Below are positions 24,117-33,341 of a DNA stretch of 64,000 nucleotides, piece after piece; position 1 is the stretch's first letter, and every line of letters starts with the position of its first letter. The stretch is from Paludibacteraceae bacterium (lineage in GTDB: Bacteria; Bacteroidota; Bacteroidia; Bacteroidales; Paludibacteraceae). Under the pieces are notes generated by a model. It was not told where the DNA came from. It searched no databases and was given only the letters and a program-made list of their open reading frames with translations. Location of the stretch: assembly GCA_024401455.1 (NCBI GenBank), contig JAKSLA010000014.1, forward strand, positions 1 to 64,000, written 5' to 3'. A program made the translations under genes and the position numbers.

Positions 24117-26600
24117 ATGAAGCAGTTGTTAAAACACTTAGGAGTGTTCGCGTTTTTCGTAGTAATTACGTTTATCTATCTCTCTCCGAAATTGGATGGA
24201 AAGATGATTCAACAAGGTGATATCCAAAAATGGGAGGGTATGGCCCATGAGTTGACCGAGTATTATGAGAAAGAAGGTGGTTCTTCCGCTTGGACAGGAT
24301 CCATGTTCTCGGGTATGCCTTCTTATACAGTGACGATCCAATCGTCTGTTCCTTCGGGAATTACCAGTGCGGAGAGTTTGTTCCGTGCCATGGGTGCGCA
24401 CGACTGCGGACCTATCATCCTTTCGATGTTTGCGATGTATGTTTTATTGATTGTCATGGGGGTACCTATTCCGTTGGCTATATTGGGTGCTGTGGCTTAT
24501 TCGTTCTCGTCCTATTCGTTCATCATCATTCAGGCGGGACACGTCACGAAGGCTTGGGCTATGGCTTATATCCCATTAGTTGTGGCAGGTTTGGTTTTGC
24601 TATTTCAAAAGAAGTGGATTTCAGGTTTCTTGCTCTTCGCTATTTCGTTGGCTTTGGAAATCCAGCATAACCACATTCAAATAACCTATTATTTGGCGTT
24701 CTTGTGCCTCGCTCTTTTTGCGGGATATGTTTACAAGTCTATCAAGGAGAAGACGCTTCCTGATGTGGTGAAAACGGTTGGCTTTACGGTAGTTGCCGCT
24801 GTTTTGGCTGTACTTGTCAACTCGGCTCGACTCTATTCTGATTGGGAAATGAGTAAGACCAGTATCCGTGGAAAGTCTGAACTCACCGCATCGGTTGACG
24901 GAAAGAGTGACAAGTCTTCCGGCTTGGATCAAGAGTATGCGTTTGCGTGGAGTTACGGCATTTCGGAGACGATGACGCTTTTGATCCCTGATTTCTATGG
25001 AGGTGCATCGGGTGGTGAAGTCTCTTCTACTGATTCAAATTTGGCTAAAGCGATGAAGAAGCAGCACTACCAAGTGCCTAAGAAGTTGCAGACATACACT
25101 TATTGGGGAGACCAACCGTTCACCTCTGGTCCTGTTTATTTCGGTGCTATCGTTTGTTTCTTGTTCGTGCTTTCATTGTTTATCGTGAAGAGTCAATATA
25201 AGTGGTGGATGGTTGGTGCGACCGTTTTCTTCTTCATTTTGAGTTGGGGTAAGAACTTCTCGGTGTTGAACGACTTCTTCTTCCACTATTTGCCGATGTA
25301 TAACAAGTTCCGTACGCCTTCCATGGCATTGGTTATTCCTCAATTCACTTTTGCCTTGATGGGTTGTATGGCTCTTCAGACTATTTGGAAGAAGGAGTAT
25401 GAGGAGAAGGCCTTGTTGAGGGCAATGTATATTTCGGGCGGAATTACGGCCGGTTTGTGCTTGATTTTTGCCGTGGCTCCATCTGCCTTCTTGAATTTCA
25501 CGTCGTTGAGCGATGCCTCTTCTCAAATGCCGGATTGGTATATGAGTGCATTGATTGAAGACAGAAAAGATCTGTTGGCGAGTGATGCCTTGCGTTCGTT
25601 CTTCTTCATTGCATTGGCTTTCGCTGCCGTTTGGTATATGGTGCGCAAGCAGGAGGATAAGACGTCGTTGATGATGATTTCGGTCATTGCTCTTTTGACG
25701 TTGGTTGATTTGTGGTCGGTGGATAAGCGTTACCTCAACGACGAACATTTTAAGAATCCGAACCTCAATCGTGCTTTTGTCAAGACGGAGGCCGACAAGG
25801 CTATTTTGAAGGACAAGGATCCTTCTTATCGTGTGCTTACGTTGAACAATCCGTTCAACGACACGAATGTCTCTTACTATCACAAGTCCATTGGTGGTTA
25901 TAATGCCGCCAAGTTGCGTCGTTACCAAGAGTTGATAGAGATGCGCATCACGCCAGAAATGCAGCAAATCGGAGCGGCGTTAAGCAATGCAAAGACCTAT
26001 TCAGACCTTGATAACATATTTGTCAATACTCCGGTGTTGAATATGCTCAACATGCGCTATTTGATATACAATGAGAAAGCGGAGCCGATTAGAAATCAGA
26101 ATGCATTGGGCAACGCTTGGTTTGTCAAAGAGGTGAAGTGGGTGAAAGACGCTGATATGGAGATGGCTACATTGGCATCCATTGATCCAAAGCAAACCGC
26201 ATTGGTGGACGTCCGCTTTAAAGATATGGCTTATTCTGCTCCATTGGCCGTTGATTCTACGGCAACAGTTGAGTTGCTTTCTTATAAGCCGGATGAGTTG
26301 AAATATGTGACGAAGTCGTCAGAAAATGCCGTTCTTCTTTTCTCTGAGGTCTATTATCAACCAGGTTGGCAGGCTTATATGGATGGGAAAGAAGTCCCTC
26401 ATTTCCGTGCCAATTGGATTCTTCGTGGTATGAATGTACCGGCAGGCGAGCACGAGATTCGTTTCGTGTTCTATCCTAATACATATTGGTCGTTGCGTTG
26501 GATGGGCTTCATCCTTTCAATGTTGCTATTGCTTTCGGCAGTCGGCTATGCCGTTTTCTGCTATATGAAGAACAAAAAATCGGCTGCGCAGCAAGCCTAA
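24117..26600 (+). CDS. YfhO-family polytopic membrane protein (GT-C-like)
   Basis: About 827 residues from the ATG at 24117 (MKQLLKHLGVFAFFVVITFIYL). It has roughly a dozen membrane helices with a first periplasmic loop containing GDIQKWEGMAHE, then a large soluble C-terminal region (about residues 530-790) with LNNPFNDTNVSYYHKSIGGY, and one last helix (WMGFILSMLLLLSAVGYAVF). This is the YfhO family layout. YfhO of Gram-positives is needed for glycosylation of lipoteichoic acid, so a GT-C-type sugar transferase using lipid-linked donors is plausible here. It is followed after 9 nt by a GT4 glycosyltransferase, supporting a surface glycan role. Confidence 0.8.
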   Translation: MKQLLKHLGVFAFFVVITFIYLSPKLDGKMIQQGDIQKWEGMAHELTEYYEKEGGSSAWTGSMFSGMPSYTVTIQSSVPSGITSAESLFRAMGAHDCGPIILSMFAMYVLLIVMGVPIPLAILGAVAYSFSSYSFIIIQAGHVTKAWAMAYIPLVVAGLVLLFQKKWISGFLLFAISLALEIQHNHIQITYYLAFLCLALFAGYVYKSIKEKTLPDVVKTVGFTVVAAVLAVLVNSARLYSDWEMSKTSIRGKSELTASVDGKSDKSSGLDQEYAFAWSYGISETMTLLIPDFYGGASGGEVSSTDSNLAKAMKKQHYQVPKKLQTYTYWGDQPFTSGPVYFGAIVCFLFVLSLFIVKSQYKWWMVGATVFFFILSWGKNFSVLNDFFFHYLPMYNKFRTPSMALVIPQFTFALMGCMALQTIWKKEYEEKALLRAMYISGGITAGLCLIFAVAPSAFLNFTSLSDASSQMPDWYMSALIEDRKDLLASDALRSFFFIALAFAAVWYMVRKQEDKTSLMMISVIALLTLVDLWSVDKRYLNDEHFKNPNLNRAFVKTEADKAILKDKDPSYRVLTLNNPFNDTNVSYYHKSIGGYNAAKLRRYQELIEMRITPEMQQIGAALSNAKTYSDLDNIFVNTPVLNMLNMRYLIYNEKAEPIRNQNALGNAWFVKEVKWVKDADMEMATLASIDPKQTALVDVRFKDMAYSAPLAVDSTATVELLSYKPDELKYVTKSSENAVLLFSEVYYQPGWQAYMDGKEVPHFRANWILRGMNVPAGEHEIRFVFYPNTYWSLRWMGFILSMLLLLSAVGYAVFCYMKNKKSAAQQA

Positions 26601-26609
26601 GGAGGTAAT

Positions 26610-27746
26610 ATGAGGATAGTGGTTATTGGAACGGCGTACCCTTACCGTGGTGGATTGGCGGCTTTCAACGAGCGTCTCTCTCAGCAGTTTGTTGCGGAAG
26701 GGGAGACGGTGGAGATTGTGACTTTCACCTTACAATATCCGGGATTCCTTTTCCCCGGCAAGACGCAGTTCTCGGACGATGCAGCCCCAGTTGGCTTGTC
26801 CATCTCTCGCAAGGTTAATTCATGCAATCCCTTTAATTGGGTGAGCGTTGGACGTAGTGTGGCAGCGCTGAAGCCCGATGTGGTGCTCTTTGCCTACTGG
26901 ATGTCGTTTATGGCTCCGTGCTTCGGTACGATTGCAAGAGTGGCAAAAAGAGCCAATCCATCGACAAAAATGATAGGATTGGTGCACAATATGATTCCGC
27001 ATGAGCCGAATGTGATGGATAAACTTTTCCCTTCCTATTTCGTCCATGCAATGGATGGGTTTGTGGCTCTCTCTCAGTCGGTTGTCGATGATATTGCCCT
27101 CTTTGACAAGAAAGCAAAGCCGAAGGCTTTTTCGCCGCACCCGATATATGACCATTATGGCAAAATTTTGCCACGAGAGGAGGCGTTGCAGCGCCTCTCT
27201 CTGCCGACAGATTGCCGTTACATCCTTTTCTTCGGTTTTATTCGTGCTTACAAGGGCTTGGATTTGCTTTTGAGTGCGATGGCAGACGAACGGTTGAAGA
27301 CGAGGAATGTGAAGTTGCTTGTGGCAGGCGAGTTTTATGGCAGTCCGGACCCCTATATGAATCAAGTGAAGGCGTTGGGTTTGGAGGAGAACGTGATCTT
27401 CTGTTCCGACTATATTCCGAACGACGAAGTGAACCGCTATTTCAGTGCGGCAGATATAGTGGCACAGCCTTATAAGACGGCAACGCAGAGCGGTGTGTCG
27501 CAGGTGGCCTACCACTTTGAAAAACCGATGGTGGTGACCAATGTGGGCGGTTTGTCGGAGATTGTCCCCGATGGAAAGGTGGGCTATGTGGTAGAGCCCA
27601 ATCCCACTTCTATAGCCGATGCGCTCGATGCCTTTTTTACAAAAGGGTTAGGCCTTGATTTTGAACAAAATATGAAGGCAGAGAAGCAAAAGTATGCGTG
27701 GTCGAAGATGACGGATACGGTGCGGAAGGTTGTCAATGGCATATAA
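26610..27746 (+). CDS. Glycosyltransferase family 4
   Basis: A 378-residue GT-B enzyme. The N-terminal acceptor domain opens VIGTAYPYRGGLAAFNERLS. The C-terminal donor domain carries FFGFIRAYKGLDLLLSAM, YIPNDEVNRYFSAADIVAQPY and TNVGGLSEIVPDGKVGYVV, with the E-rich donor-phosphate motif typical of GT4. It probably adds a hexose from a nucleotide sugar to a lipid-linked or surface glycan, in the cytosol at the membrane. It has a Shine-Dalgarno-like GGAGG in the 9-nt gap after the YfhO-like gene and is surely cotranscribed. Confidence 0.88.
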   Translation: MRIVVIGTAYPYRGGLAAFNERLSQQFVAEGETVEIVTFTLQYPGFLFPGKTQFSDDAAPVGLSISRKVNSCNPFNWVSVGRSVAALKPDVVLFAYWMSFMAPCFGTIARVAKRANPSTKMIGLVHNMIPHEPNVMDKLFPSYFVHAMDGFVALSQSVVDDIALFDKKAKPKAFSPHPIYDHYGKILPREEALQRLSLPTDCRYILFFGFIRAYKGLDLLLSAMADERLKTRNVKLLVAGEFYGSPDPYMNQVKALGLEENVIFCSDYIPNDEVNRYFSAADIVAQPYKTATQSGVSQVAYHFEKPMVVTNVGGLSEIVPDGKVGYVVEPNPTSIADALDAFFTKGLGLDFEQNMKAEKQKYAWSKMTDTVRKVVNGI

Positions 27747-27822
27747 AGGACTTCAATCGATGGCTTTACAGTGGTTTGAAAGATGGATTCTATATTCTTT
27801 GGGTAAATAAAAACAACATAAT

Positions 27823-28737
27823 ATGAGTGGTATGTTCGCTTCAGTCATTCTGTGTACTTACAATAGGGACAAGTACATATACAATGTTTTGAAAAGCATC
27901 GCAGAGAACAAATGTCCGGTAGATCGCTATGAGATTGTGCTGGTGAACAATAATAGTACGGATCAAACGGAAGCGGAGTGTAATCGTTTTGCGGCAGATT
28001 ATCCGAATGTGCGTTTCCGTTATTTTGTTGAGCGCAATCAAGGCTTGTCGTATGCCCGCAATCGAGGCATAACGGAGGCGACAGGTGATTTATTGGTCTA
28101 TGTGGACGATGATGCTTTGGTGAATGACACGTATCTGCAAACTTACCTTGATTTCTTTGCGCAGCATCCGGAAATTGACGCAGCGGGCGGTCCGATTCTT
28201 CCCGAATACGAAACGGAAGAGCCTGCTTGGATGTCCACTTTTACACGGCAATTGATTACTGGTAAACTCTATTTGGGAGACAAACAACGCGAATTTCCTT
28301 CGCAAGCTTTCCCCGGTGGAGGGAATGCGGCTTATCGCAAGTCCGTTTTCGATAAGGTCGGATTGTTCAATGTCGAGTTGGGAAGAAAGGGTGATAGTTT
28401 GGTCGGCGCTGAGGAGAAGGATATTTTCGACAAAATGACGACTTTAGGTATGCGCTTCTTCTATCTTCCTTCGGCAATTCTATACCACCTTATTCCCCCT
28501 AAGAAGTTGACGAAAGAGTATTTTGAAAAACTCACCTATTCGATAGGCAAGAGCGAACGGATCCGTACAAAAAATATCTCTACGGCAAAGTATCTAAAAC
28601 GCCTTGCTATGGAGGGTGTAAAGTGGGGGGCAACCTTCGTCTTGTGTGTTTACCACACCTTCAAATTCACGCCCCAAAAGGGGATTAAGTTACTGCAGTT
28701 CCGTTATAATGTGACGAAAGGGTTGTTGGGCTTTTGA
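27823..28737 (+). CDS. Glycosyltransferase family 2
   Basis: A 304-residue GT-A enzyme: ASVILCTYNRDKYIYNVL at the start, NNNSTDQTEAEC, then YARNRGITEATGDLLVYVDD with the DDD metal motif (residues about 90-97), and FPGGGNAAYRKSVFDKVG for the acceptor part. The C-terminal region includes a hydrophobic segment (WGATFVLCVYHTF) that may touch the membrane. The donor sugar cannot be read. It follows the GT4 gene by 76 nt and likely belongs to the same surface-glycan set. Confidence 0.88.
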   Translation: MSGMFASVILCTYNRDKYIYNVLKSIAENKCPVDRYEIVLVNNNSTDQTEAECNRFAADYPNVRFRYFVERNQGLSYARNRGITEATGDLLVYVDDDALVNDTYLQTYLDFFAQHPEIDAAGGPILPEYETEEPAWMSTFTRQLITGKLYLGDKQREFPSQAFPGGGNAAYRKSVFDKVGLFNVELGRKGDSLVGAEEKDIFDKMTTLGMRFFYLPSAILYHLIPPKKLTKEYFEKLTYSIGKSERIRTKNISTAKYLKRLAMEGVKWGATFVLCVYHTFKFTPQKGIKLLQFRYNVTKGLLGF

Positions 28738-28837
28738 TGAAAAACTGTTATAGATGATCTTAAAAGAATATTTTTTTCATATGAAAATTTGCATGAATGA
28801 ATAAATCTTTGTAAAATTGCAATATGTTTAATGAACC

Positions 28838-28883
28838 GCCATTCTTTCTTGAATGGCTTGAGCCACTTTTTAGTGGCTTTTTT
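28838..28883 (+). terminator. Tandem leader hairpins, second one terminator-like, directly before the NYN gene
   Basis: Hairpin 1 is GCCATTC/GAATGGC (28838-28844, 28851-28857). Hairpin 2 is AGCCACT/AGTGGCT (28861-28867, 28872-28878) with a TTTT loop and a T-tract to 28883, seven bases before the ATG at 28891. TGGC/GCCA (28854-28857, 28862-28865) could pair instead and would break both. It may simply end the upstream glycosyltransferase transcript, or act as an attenuator. Confidence 0.7.
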
Positions 28884-28890
28884 TATAATT

Positions 28891-29547
28891 ATGGCAAGAG
28901 TAACCGTTTATGTAGATGGGTTCAATTTCTACTATGGATTAAGAACCAAAAAAAGAGAAGATCGCAAGTGGCTCAAATCATATTGGATTGATTTGGTAAA
29001 ACTGTTTGAACAATTTTTAGGAGAAGAGCAAACACTGGAGAAAGTAATCTATTTTACAGCCTCCCCGTTAAATAAGGACAAAAGTGCTCGGCAAAGTGCA
29101 TTCTTGAATGCTAATAAACTCATTAATGGGCAACGGTTTGAAATTGTTCGAGGAAAGTACTTGGAAAAAGCCATAAAATGTCCTAATTGTCATTATACAA
29201 TAATCCGACCAGAAGAGAAGAAAACGGATGTGAATATTTCTATTAGGATGATTGCCGATTGTGTGCAAGACAAGACTGATATAGTAGTTTTAGTAAGTGG
29301 AGACAGTGATTTGGTTCCACCAATAGAGTTTATTCAGAAAAACTACGCTTGCAAAAGAATCAGAGTCTATTTTCCTCCTTCTATTAGTAGTTCAAATCTT
29401 GCAAGCAATATGAAGTTACATAAGGGAACCGTAGTCTATCTAGAAAAAAATTTCAAAAAGTTCGAAGATAGTGCTATGCCTGAAGTGGTTGTGGGAGACG
29501 GAAAGACTTATACGATTCCAGAGAAATGGAAAATAAATGTAGAATAG
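28891..29547 (+). CDS. NYN (PIN-like) domain ribonuclease-type protein
   Basis: About 218 residues from ATG 28891. An in-frame ATG at 28831 would place a terminator hairpin in the coding region and add a hydrophobic tail, so it was not used. NYN acidic residues are clear: VYVDGFNFYYG (Asp 9), KKTDVNISIRMIAD and VLVSGDSDLVPP. A CPNCHY pair of cysteines near residue 98 could start a small metal knuckle, but a second pair is not obvious. NYN proteins of the LabA/PIN type are thought to be metal-dependent RNases. It is an odd neighbour inside a glycosyltransferase cluster; a recent insertion is possible. Confidence 0.85.
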   Translation: MARVTVYVDGFNFYYGLRTKKREDRKWLKSYWIDLVKLFEQFLGEEQTLEKVIYFTASPLNKDKSARQSAFLNANKLINGQRFEIVRGKYLEKAIKCPNCHYTIIRPEEKKTDVNISIRMIADCVQDKTDIVVLVSGDSDLVPPIEFIQKNYACKRIRVYFPPSISSSNLASNMKLHKGTVVYLEKNFKKFEDSAMPEVVVGDGKTYTIPEKWKINVE

Positions 29548-29615
29548 AGTTTGGGGATATATGCAGTTTTGACGAGAATTGTATAATTATCCTTTAAAAT
29601 ATTAAATTGCGAATC

Positions 29616-30458
29616 ATGTCATTGAAGCGTTTGTTGTTTAGAGGGGCCGTTCGAGGCTTGGAGTTGTTGCATCGTATGCATGGGCTCAAAGGTTGTTATA
29701 GGGTGAATCTTCCGTTGGTAGAGCAGCCTGAGAAGTGGTTGGATCTTATCACGATAGCCTTTAATAACCAATCAATCATCAATCATCAGATAAAGTATGT
29801 CCGTGCCCATGTGAAGGATAATTTCACCTATATAGTGGCAGACAATTCCTCTAACCCAGAGGCTTCAAGGCAAATCCGGGAGTTGTGTGAACGAGAAGGC
29901 GTGGCGTACATTCGATTGCCTAAAAATAGATTAGGTATGATCGGCCCCAGTTATTCCCATGCTTCGGCGTTGAATTGGGTTTACCGTAAGATAGTAAAGC
30001 AAAGAAAGCCAGCCTACTTTGGCTTTATCGACCATGACTTGTTCCCTGTTCGAGATGTGAGGGTGGCTGATTATCTGCAAAAGCAGCCCGTCTATGGTGT
30101 GAAGCGAGCCAGAGGAAAAGAGTGGTATTTGGCTGCAATCATGTTTTTCTATCGTTTTGACTTTGTGAAAGATAAGAAGATGGACTTCATGCCTGTGACA
30201 CCGACCGACGAATATCTTGATACGGGAGGCGGAAATTGGTATGACATCTATTCCCGAATGAATATGGATGAAATGGAGTTTGCTTCTGTCTATACGGAAA
30301 ACTTTAGAGAGGGCAATTTACGCCATCAAGACCAGGTGGAGATTTTTGATGGCCGGTGGTTGCACACCATTAACGGCTCCTATTGGTTGAAAGTCGAGAG
30401 CAAGGAAGACAAGATAGAAGGTTTGATTGAAAAATATGAGAAGGAGTTGAATGTGTAG
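29616..30458 (+). CDS. Glycosyltransferase-like protein (GT-A fold)
   Basis: About 280 residues from the ATG at 29616; the in-frame TTG at 29607 is less likely. The central part is GT2-like: LDLITIAFNNQSIINHQI, YIVADNSSNPEASRQI and GFIDHDLFPVRD, where DHD would be the metal-binding DxD. The end contains QDQVEIFDGRWLHTINGSYW. It is probably a glycosyltransferase acting on a surface polymer; donor unknown. It follows the NYN gene by 68 nt and faces the LicD-like gene on the other strand. Confidence 0.75.
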   Translation: MSLKRLLFRGAVRGLELLHRMHGLKGCYRVNLPLVEQPEKWLDLITIAFNNQSIINHQIKYVRAHVKDNFTYIVADNSSNPEASRQIRELCEREGVAYIRLPKNRLGMIGPSYSHASALNWVYRKIVKQRKPAYFGFIDHDLFPVRDVRVADYLQKQPVYGVKRARGKEWYLAAIMFFYRFDFVKDKKMDFMPVTPTDEYLDTGGGNWYDIYSRMNMDEMEFASVYTENFREGNLRHQDQVEIFDGRWLHTINGSYWLKVESKEDKIEGLIEKYEKELNV

Positions 30459-30548
30459 AGACTGTATTAGAAAATACCTACCATTCATCTCCTCCCGTTA
30501 AGTCTTACATGCCAAATTTTCAAGGATTTCCTAAAATGGGATTCCCCT

Positions 30549-31241
30549 TTACCATTGTTTGCGGTAAAGTCGTTCCGTATGCTTTATCATAACGGTTTTA
30601 CGAGTGCCGGCCGTCCAGTTTTTGATGGGCGTCATAAAGTCTTCCCCGTAGATGTCTGAAAGCCAGTTTTTGCGTAGCGTCGGCATTTTTATTGGATGTC
30701 CAAGGAAATCGACCTCTTCCATTGTACATTTGTCGCAAGGCCAAAGGACGCATGGGAACCCATCGCTTTGGTTGGCTTCTCTCCAATCTTTTGTTTCGTG
30801 GCGGCGGGCAACATAGCAGTAGAGTTTGTCGGGCTCCATCTCGAAGTAGTAGAACACGTCGATTTGAACGCCTTTGTATTCAAATTGTTCTTCAGTCACG
30901 CGCCCCGTCTCCTTGACATAGAATTGGCGTGTTAGTTTGAATCCGAATTTCGCCATTTTTTCTGCAATGTCGTCAGGACGTTGTGCTCCCAATACGCCTA
31001 CGTCCAAGTCGAAGTCGTGAGCAATGAATCCGTGCTCCCTGTAGGCTCCGAGCAAGGTGCCGAATGTAGGAAACATCTCGGCGTTGAAACTTTTGAATGC
31101 CTTGTCAGCCTCAACAAGCGTCTCTATGCCATATTTTTTGAAAGCTTTTTGGATTTTTCTTTCACGGAGGTAGGTGTCTATATTTACAAATTGTTGATAT
31201 AGACCGAGTTTCCTTGTTATTTTTACAAAAAGTTCTCTCAT
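30549..31241 (-). CDS. LicD-family phosphotransferase-like protein
   Basis: A 230-residue protein of the LicD/fukutin nucleotidyltransferase-fold family: TFGTLLGAYREHGFIAHDFD followed by LDVGVL gives the G-x-LLG and D-x-D metal motif (about residues 60-82), and GVQIDVFYYFE follows. LicD proteins move phosphocholine (or a related phospho-alcohol) from a CDP carrier to sugars of surface polymers. The LicC-like fusion protein 9 kb away could supply the activated donor. It is a single gene on the minus strand, convergent with the glycosyltransferase at 29616. Confidence 0.8.
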   Translation of the reverse strand: MRELFVKITRKLGLYQQFVNIDTYLRERKIQKAFKKYGIETLVEADKAFKSFNAEMFPTFGTLLGAYREHGFIAHDFDLDVGVLGAQRPDDIAEKMAKFGFKLTRQFYVKETGRVTEEQFEYKGVQIDVFYYFEMEPDKLYCYVARRHETKDWREANQSDGFPCVLWPCDKCTMEEVDFLGHPIKMPTLRKNWLSDIYGEDFMTPIKNWTAGTRKTVMIKHTERLYRKQW

Positions 31242-31364
31242 CGTATTGTTGTTTTGTATGTAAAATTAAGGGAAAAAAGAGATAACTACAAGTTTTATAT
31301 TCCCTTTGTCGAAGATTTTATGCATAGGTGAGTCTTGTCGATTGGGAAATGTAGTGATACAAAA

Positions 31365-31389
31365 AAAGGCAAGTAAGTAACTTGCCTTT
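31365..31389 (-). terminator. Intrinsic terminator of the metA-U32 operon
   Basis: AAAGGCAAGT (31365-31374) / ACTTGCCTTT (31380-31389) with a 5-base loop. Read on the minus strand it is followed by a run of T. Confidence 0.85.
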
Positions 31390-31514
31390 AGAAAACCATA
31401 AACCTTACATCTATTGTATTATACAGAGGTTTCACAACCATGACACAAAGGTCAATGTTTTTTTTGAGAAAAACAAGCCCCTTGTGACTATTTTGTATAA
31501 ATATTTATCAACAA

Positions 31515-33329
31515 TTATTTGATTAACTGCATCTCGCAGCGGAGACAGTCGAATCTGAGTTGGTATTTTTGACCTTTGTCGCCAATAAGGAAGAGCGGTT
31601 CCTTGGGCGTCTGTTTGCTCTCTTTCTGCTTAGGGCAGAAGCCTAAACTGAAGCGGAGGCAATGTTTGCAAGTCATGAGTGCTACTTGTGTACGAGGTTC
31701 CTTCTCGAATGATGGTTCGATGTGGGTTACGCCATGTTGCTTGTAGAATTCTTCTGCCAAATGGTTGTGGATATTGGCCCTGTAGTCCAATTCGGTGGAG
31801 ACGAACGGATGTCCTGTCGTTGGGAAAGCCTGTCGGTTTTGTGGCCTTTTATTCTCTCTTTCTGCCTCCAAACGTTCCAACAAGTCGCGACGCCATTCCG
31901 CCATAATGCTGGCGGGGATGAAATAAGCGTCTTTCGTTTCGATTTTCACTTCATTTACTTCAAAGATCGTATTGCCGCTCTTTTTGAATTGTGACGTCAT
32001 TTGGTCGAGTGCTTTCTCTTTGTTCTGCGCTAACTCGGTTAGGGGAAAGTCAGGCGTGAGTTGAACCGAAATTCCGTCTTCGTCGGTTGCTGTGATGAGA
32101 AGAGTTTTCTCTTTATCGCAGATATGGACGGAAGTCTTGATTTTCCTGTCGGCACTTTTCTTTGAAAGCAACTTCTCGAATTCGTGGTCGAAGTTGCGGA
32201 ACACCTCTGTCCCTGGCTGAATGGAAATGCGTTCGGCGGGGAAGATGGTTTGTCCTTCGGCTCTGTTGACTTTGAAGCCGATGAGTTTGTGGCTTGGATC
32301 GAAATAGCAGAGTCCGTCGCCGTTGTTAATTGCTTTTAGACAGTTGATGCTTAGCGCATTGCCTTTGGATGTACGGACCGTACCAATGCGTTCGCCGGTT
32401 GATTTGGGTGTGTCAAAAGCGGTGATTCCCTTTTGTCTCCCTTCCGTGAAGTAGGAGCAGCCGCCACGATGAAAGCTCTTTTCCGCATTAGGTATGAACG
32501 TGTAGGTGCAGTGGCCCGAACTGGCCTTTTGATGTATGCTTCCCTCTAAAATTTTGTCGAGTATTTGGCGGTAGTAGGCCGTCGTGTTTTTGACGTAGTT
32601 CATATCCTTTAGCCGTCCTTCGATTTTAAGGGAGGAAACGCCGGCATTGATCATCTTCTCCAAATGTTCGGAGAGGTTGAAGTCTTGGAGCGAGAGCAGG
32701 TGTTTGTCGCGTACCAATACCTTGCCGTCGGCGTCGGTCAGTGAATAAGGGAGCCTGCACAGTTGGGCGCAGTTTCCTCGGTTGGCGCTTCGTCCGCAAG
32801 TGGCTTGGCTTAGATAACATTGCCCGCTGTAGGATACGCATAGGGCGCCGTGGACGAATGCCTCCAATTTCACGTCGGTTTGGTCGGCAATCTCCTTTAT
32901 CTTGCTGAATGATAGTTCTCTTGCCAAAACGACCTGTTCAAAGCCTGCCTTTTCAAGGAATTGAACTTTCTCCACGGTTCTGTTGTCCATTTGTGTGCTG
33001 GCATGGAGAGCAATGGGAGGAAGGTCGAGTTGGGTGATGCCCATGTCTTGGATGATGAGGGCATCTGTACCTATGTCATAGAGTTGCTGGATAATCTTTT
33101 GAGTCTCGTCCAGTTCGGCATCGGAAAGGATGGTGTTGAGGGCAACATATACCTTCGCGTAATATTTGTGGGCGTGTTTGATTAATCCTTCGATGTCAGA
33201 AATCGAGTTGGCCGCAGCCATTCGGGCACTAAATTTGGGTGCGCCGATATAGACGGCATCCGCACCGTGGTTAATGGCTTCGATGCCGCACAATGCGTCT
33301 TTGGCGGGTGATAGCAATTCGATTTTCAT
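31515..33329 (-). CDS. U32 family peptidase-like protein (RlhA/TrhP type)
   Basis: About 604 residues from ATG 33329 (MKIELLSPAKDALCG); a start three codons earlier at 33338 is possible. Family hallmarks are AVYIGAPKFSARMAA, CVSYSGQCYLSQATCGRSAN and GNCAQLCRLPYSL (Cys cluster near residues 170-195), with a C-terminal DUF3656-like part and a distal CKHC...C...CLRC cluster. U32 members RlhA and TrhO/P hydroxylate rRNA C2501 or tRNA U34 with prephenate-derived chemistry and probably an Fe-S cluster; protease activity is doubtful. It lies 12 nt downstream of metA and shares its transcript. Confidence 0.85.
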   Translation of the reverse strand: MKIELLSPAKDALCGIEAINHGADAVYIGAPKFSARMAAANSISDIEGLIKHAHKYYAKVYVALNTILSDAELDETQKIIQQLYDIGTDALIIQDMGITQLDLPPIALHASTQMDNRTVEKVQFLEKAGFEQVVLARELSFSKIKEIADQTDVKLEAFVHGALCVSYSGQCYLSQATCGRSANRGNCAQLCRLPYSLTDADGKVLVRDKHLLSLQDFNLSEHLEKMINAGVSSLKIEGRLKDMNYVKNTTAYYRQILDKILEGSIHQKASSGHCTYTFIPNAEKSFHRGGCSYFTEGRQKGITAFDTPKSTGERIGTVRTSKGNALSINCLKAINNGDGLCYFDPSHKLIGFKVNRAEGQTIFPAERISIQPGTEVFRNFDHEFEKLLSKKSADRKIKTSVHICDKEKTLLITATDEDGISVQLTPDFPLTELAQNKEKALDQMTSQFKKSGNTIFEVNEVKIETKDAYFIPASIMAEWRRDLLERLEAERENKRPQNRQAFPTTGHPFVSTELDYRANIHNHLAEEFYKQHGVTHIEPSFEKEPRTQVALMTCKHCLRFSLGFCPKQKESKQTPKEPLFLIGDKGQKYQLRFDCLRCEMQLIK

Positions 33330-33341
33330 GGAGCCCATCTC

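Noticed and set aside
25173..25967. 264-codon minus-strand ORF inside the YfhO-like gene
   Set aside because: Low-complexity His/Arg/Gln-rich antisense translation; no promoter or family match.
28831..28890. N-terminal extension of the NYN protein from ATG 28831
   Set aside because: Would place two perfect hairpins and a T-tract inside the coding sequence; NYN core begins right at ATG 28891.
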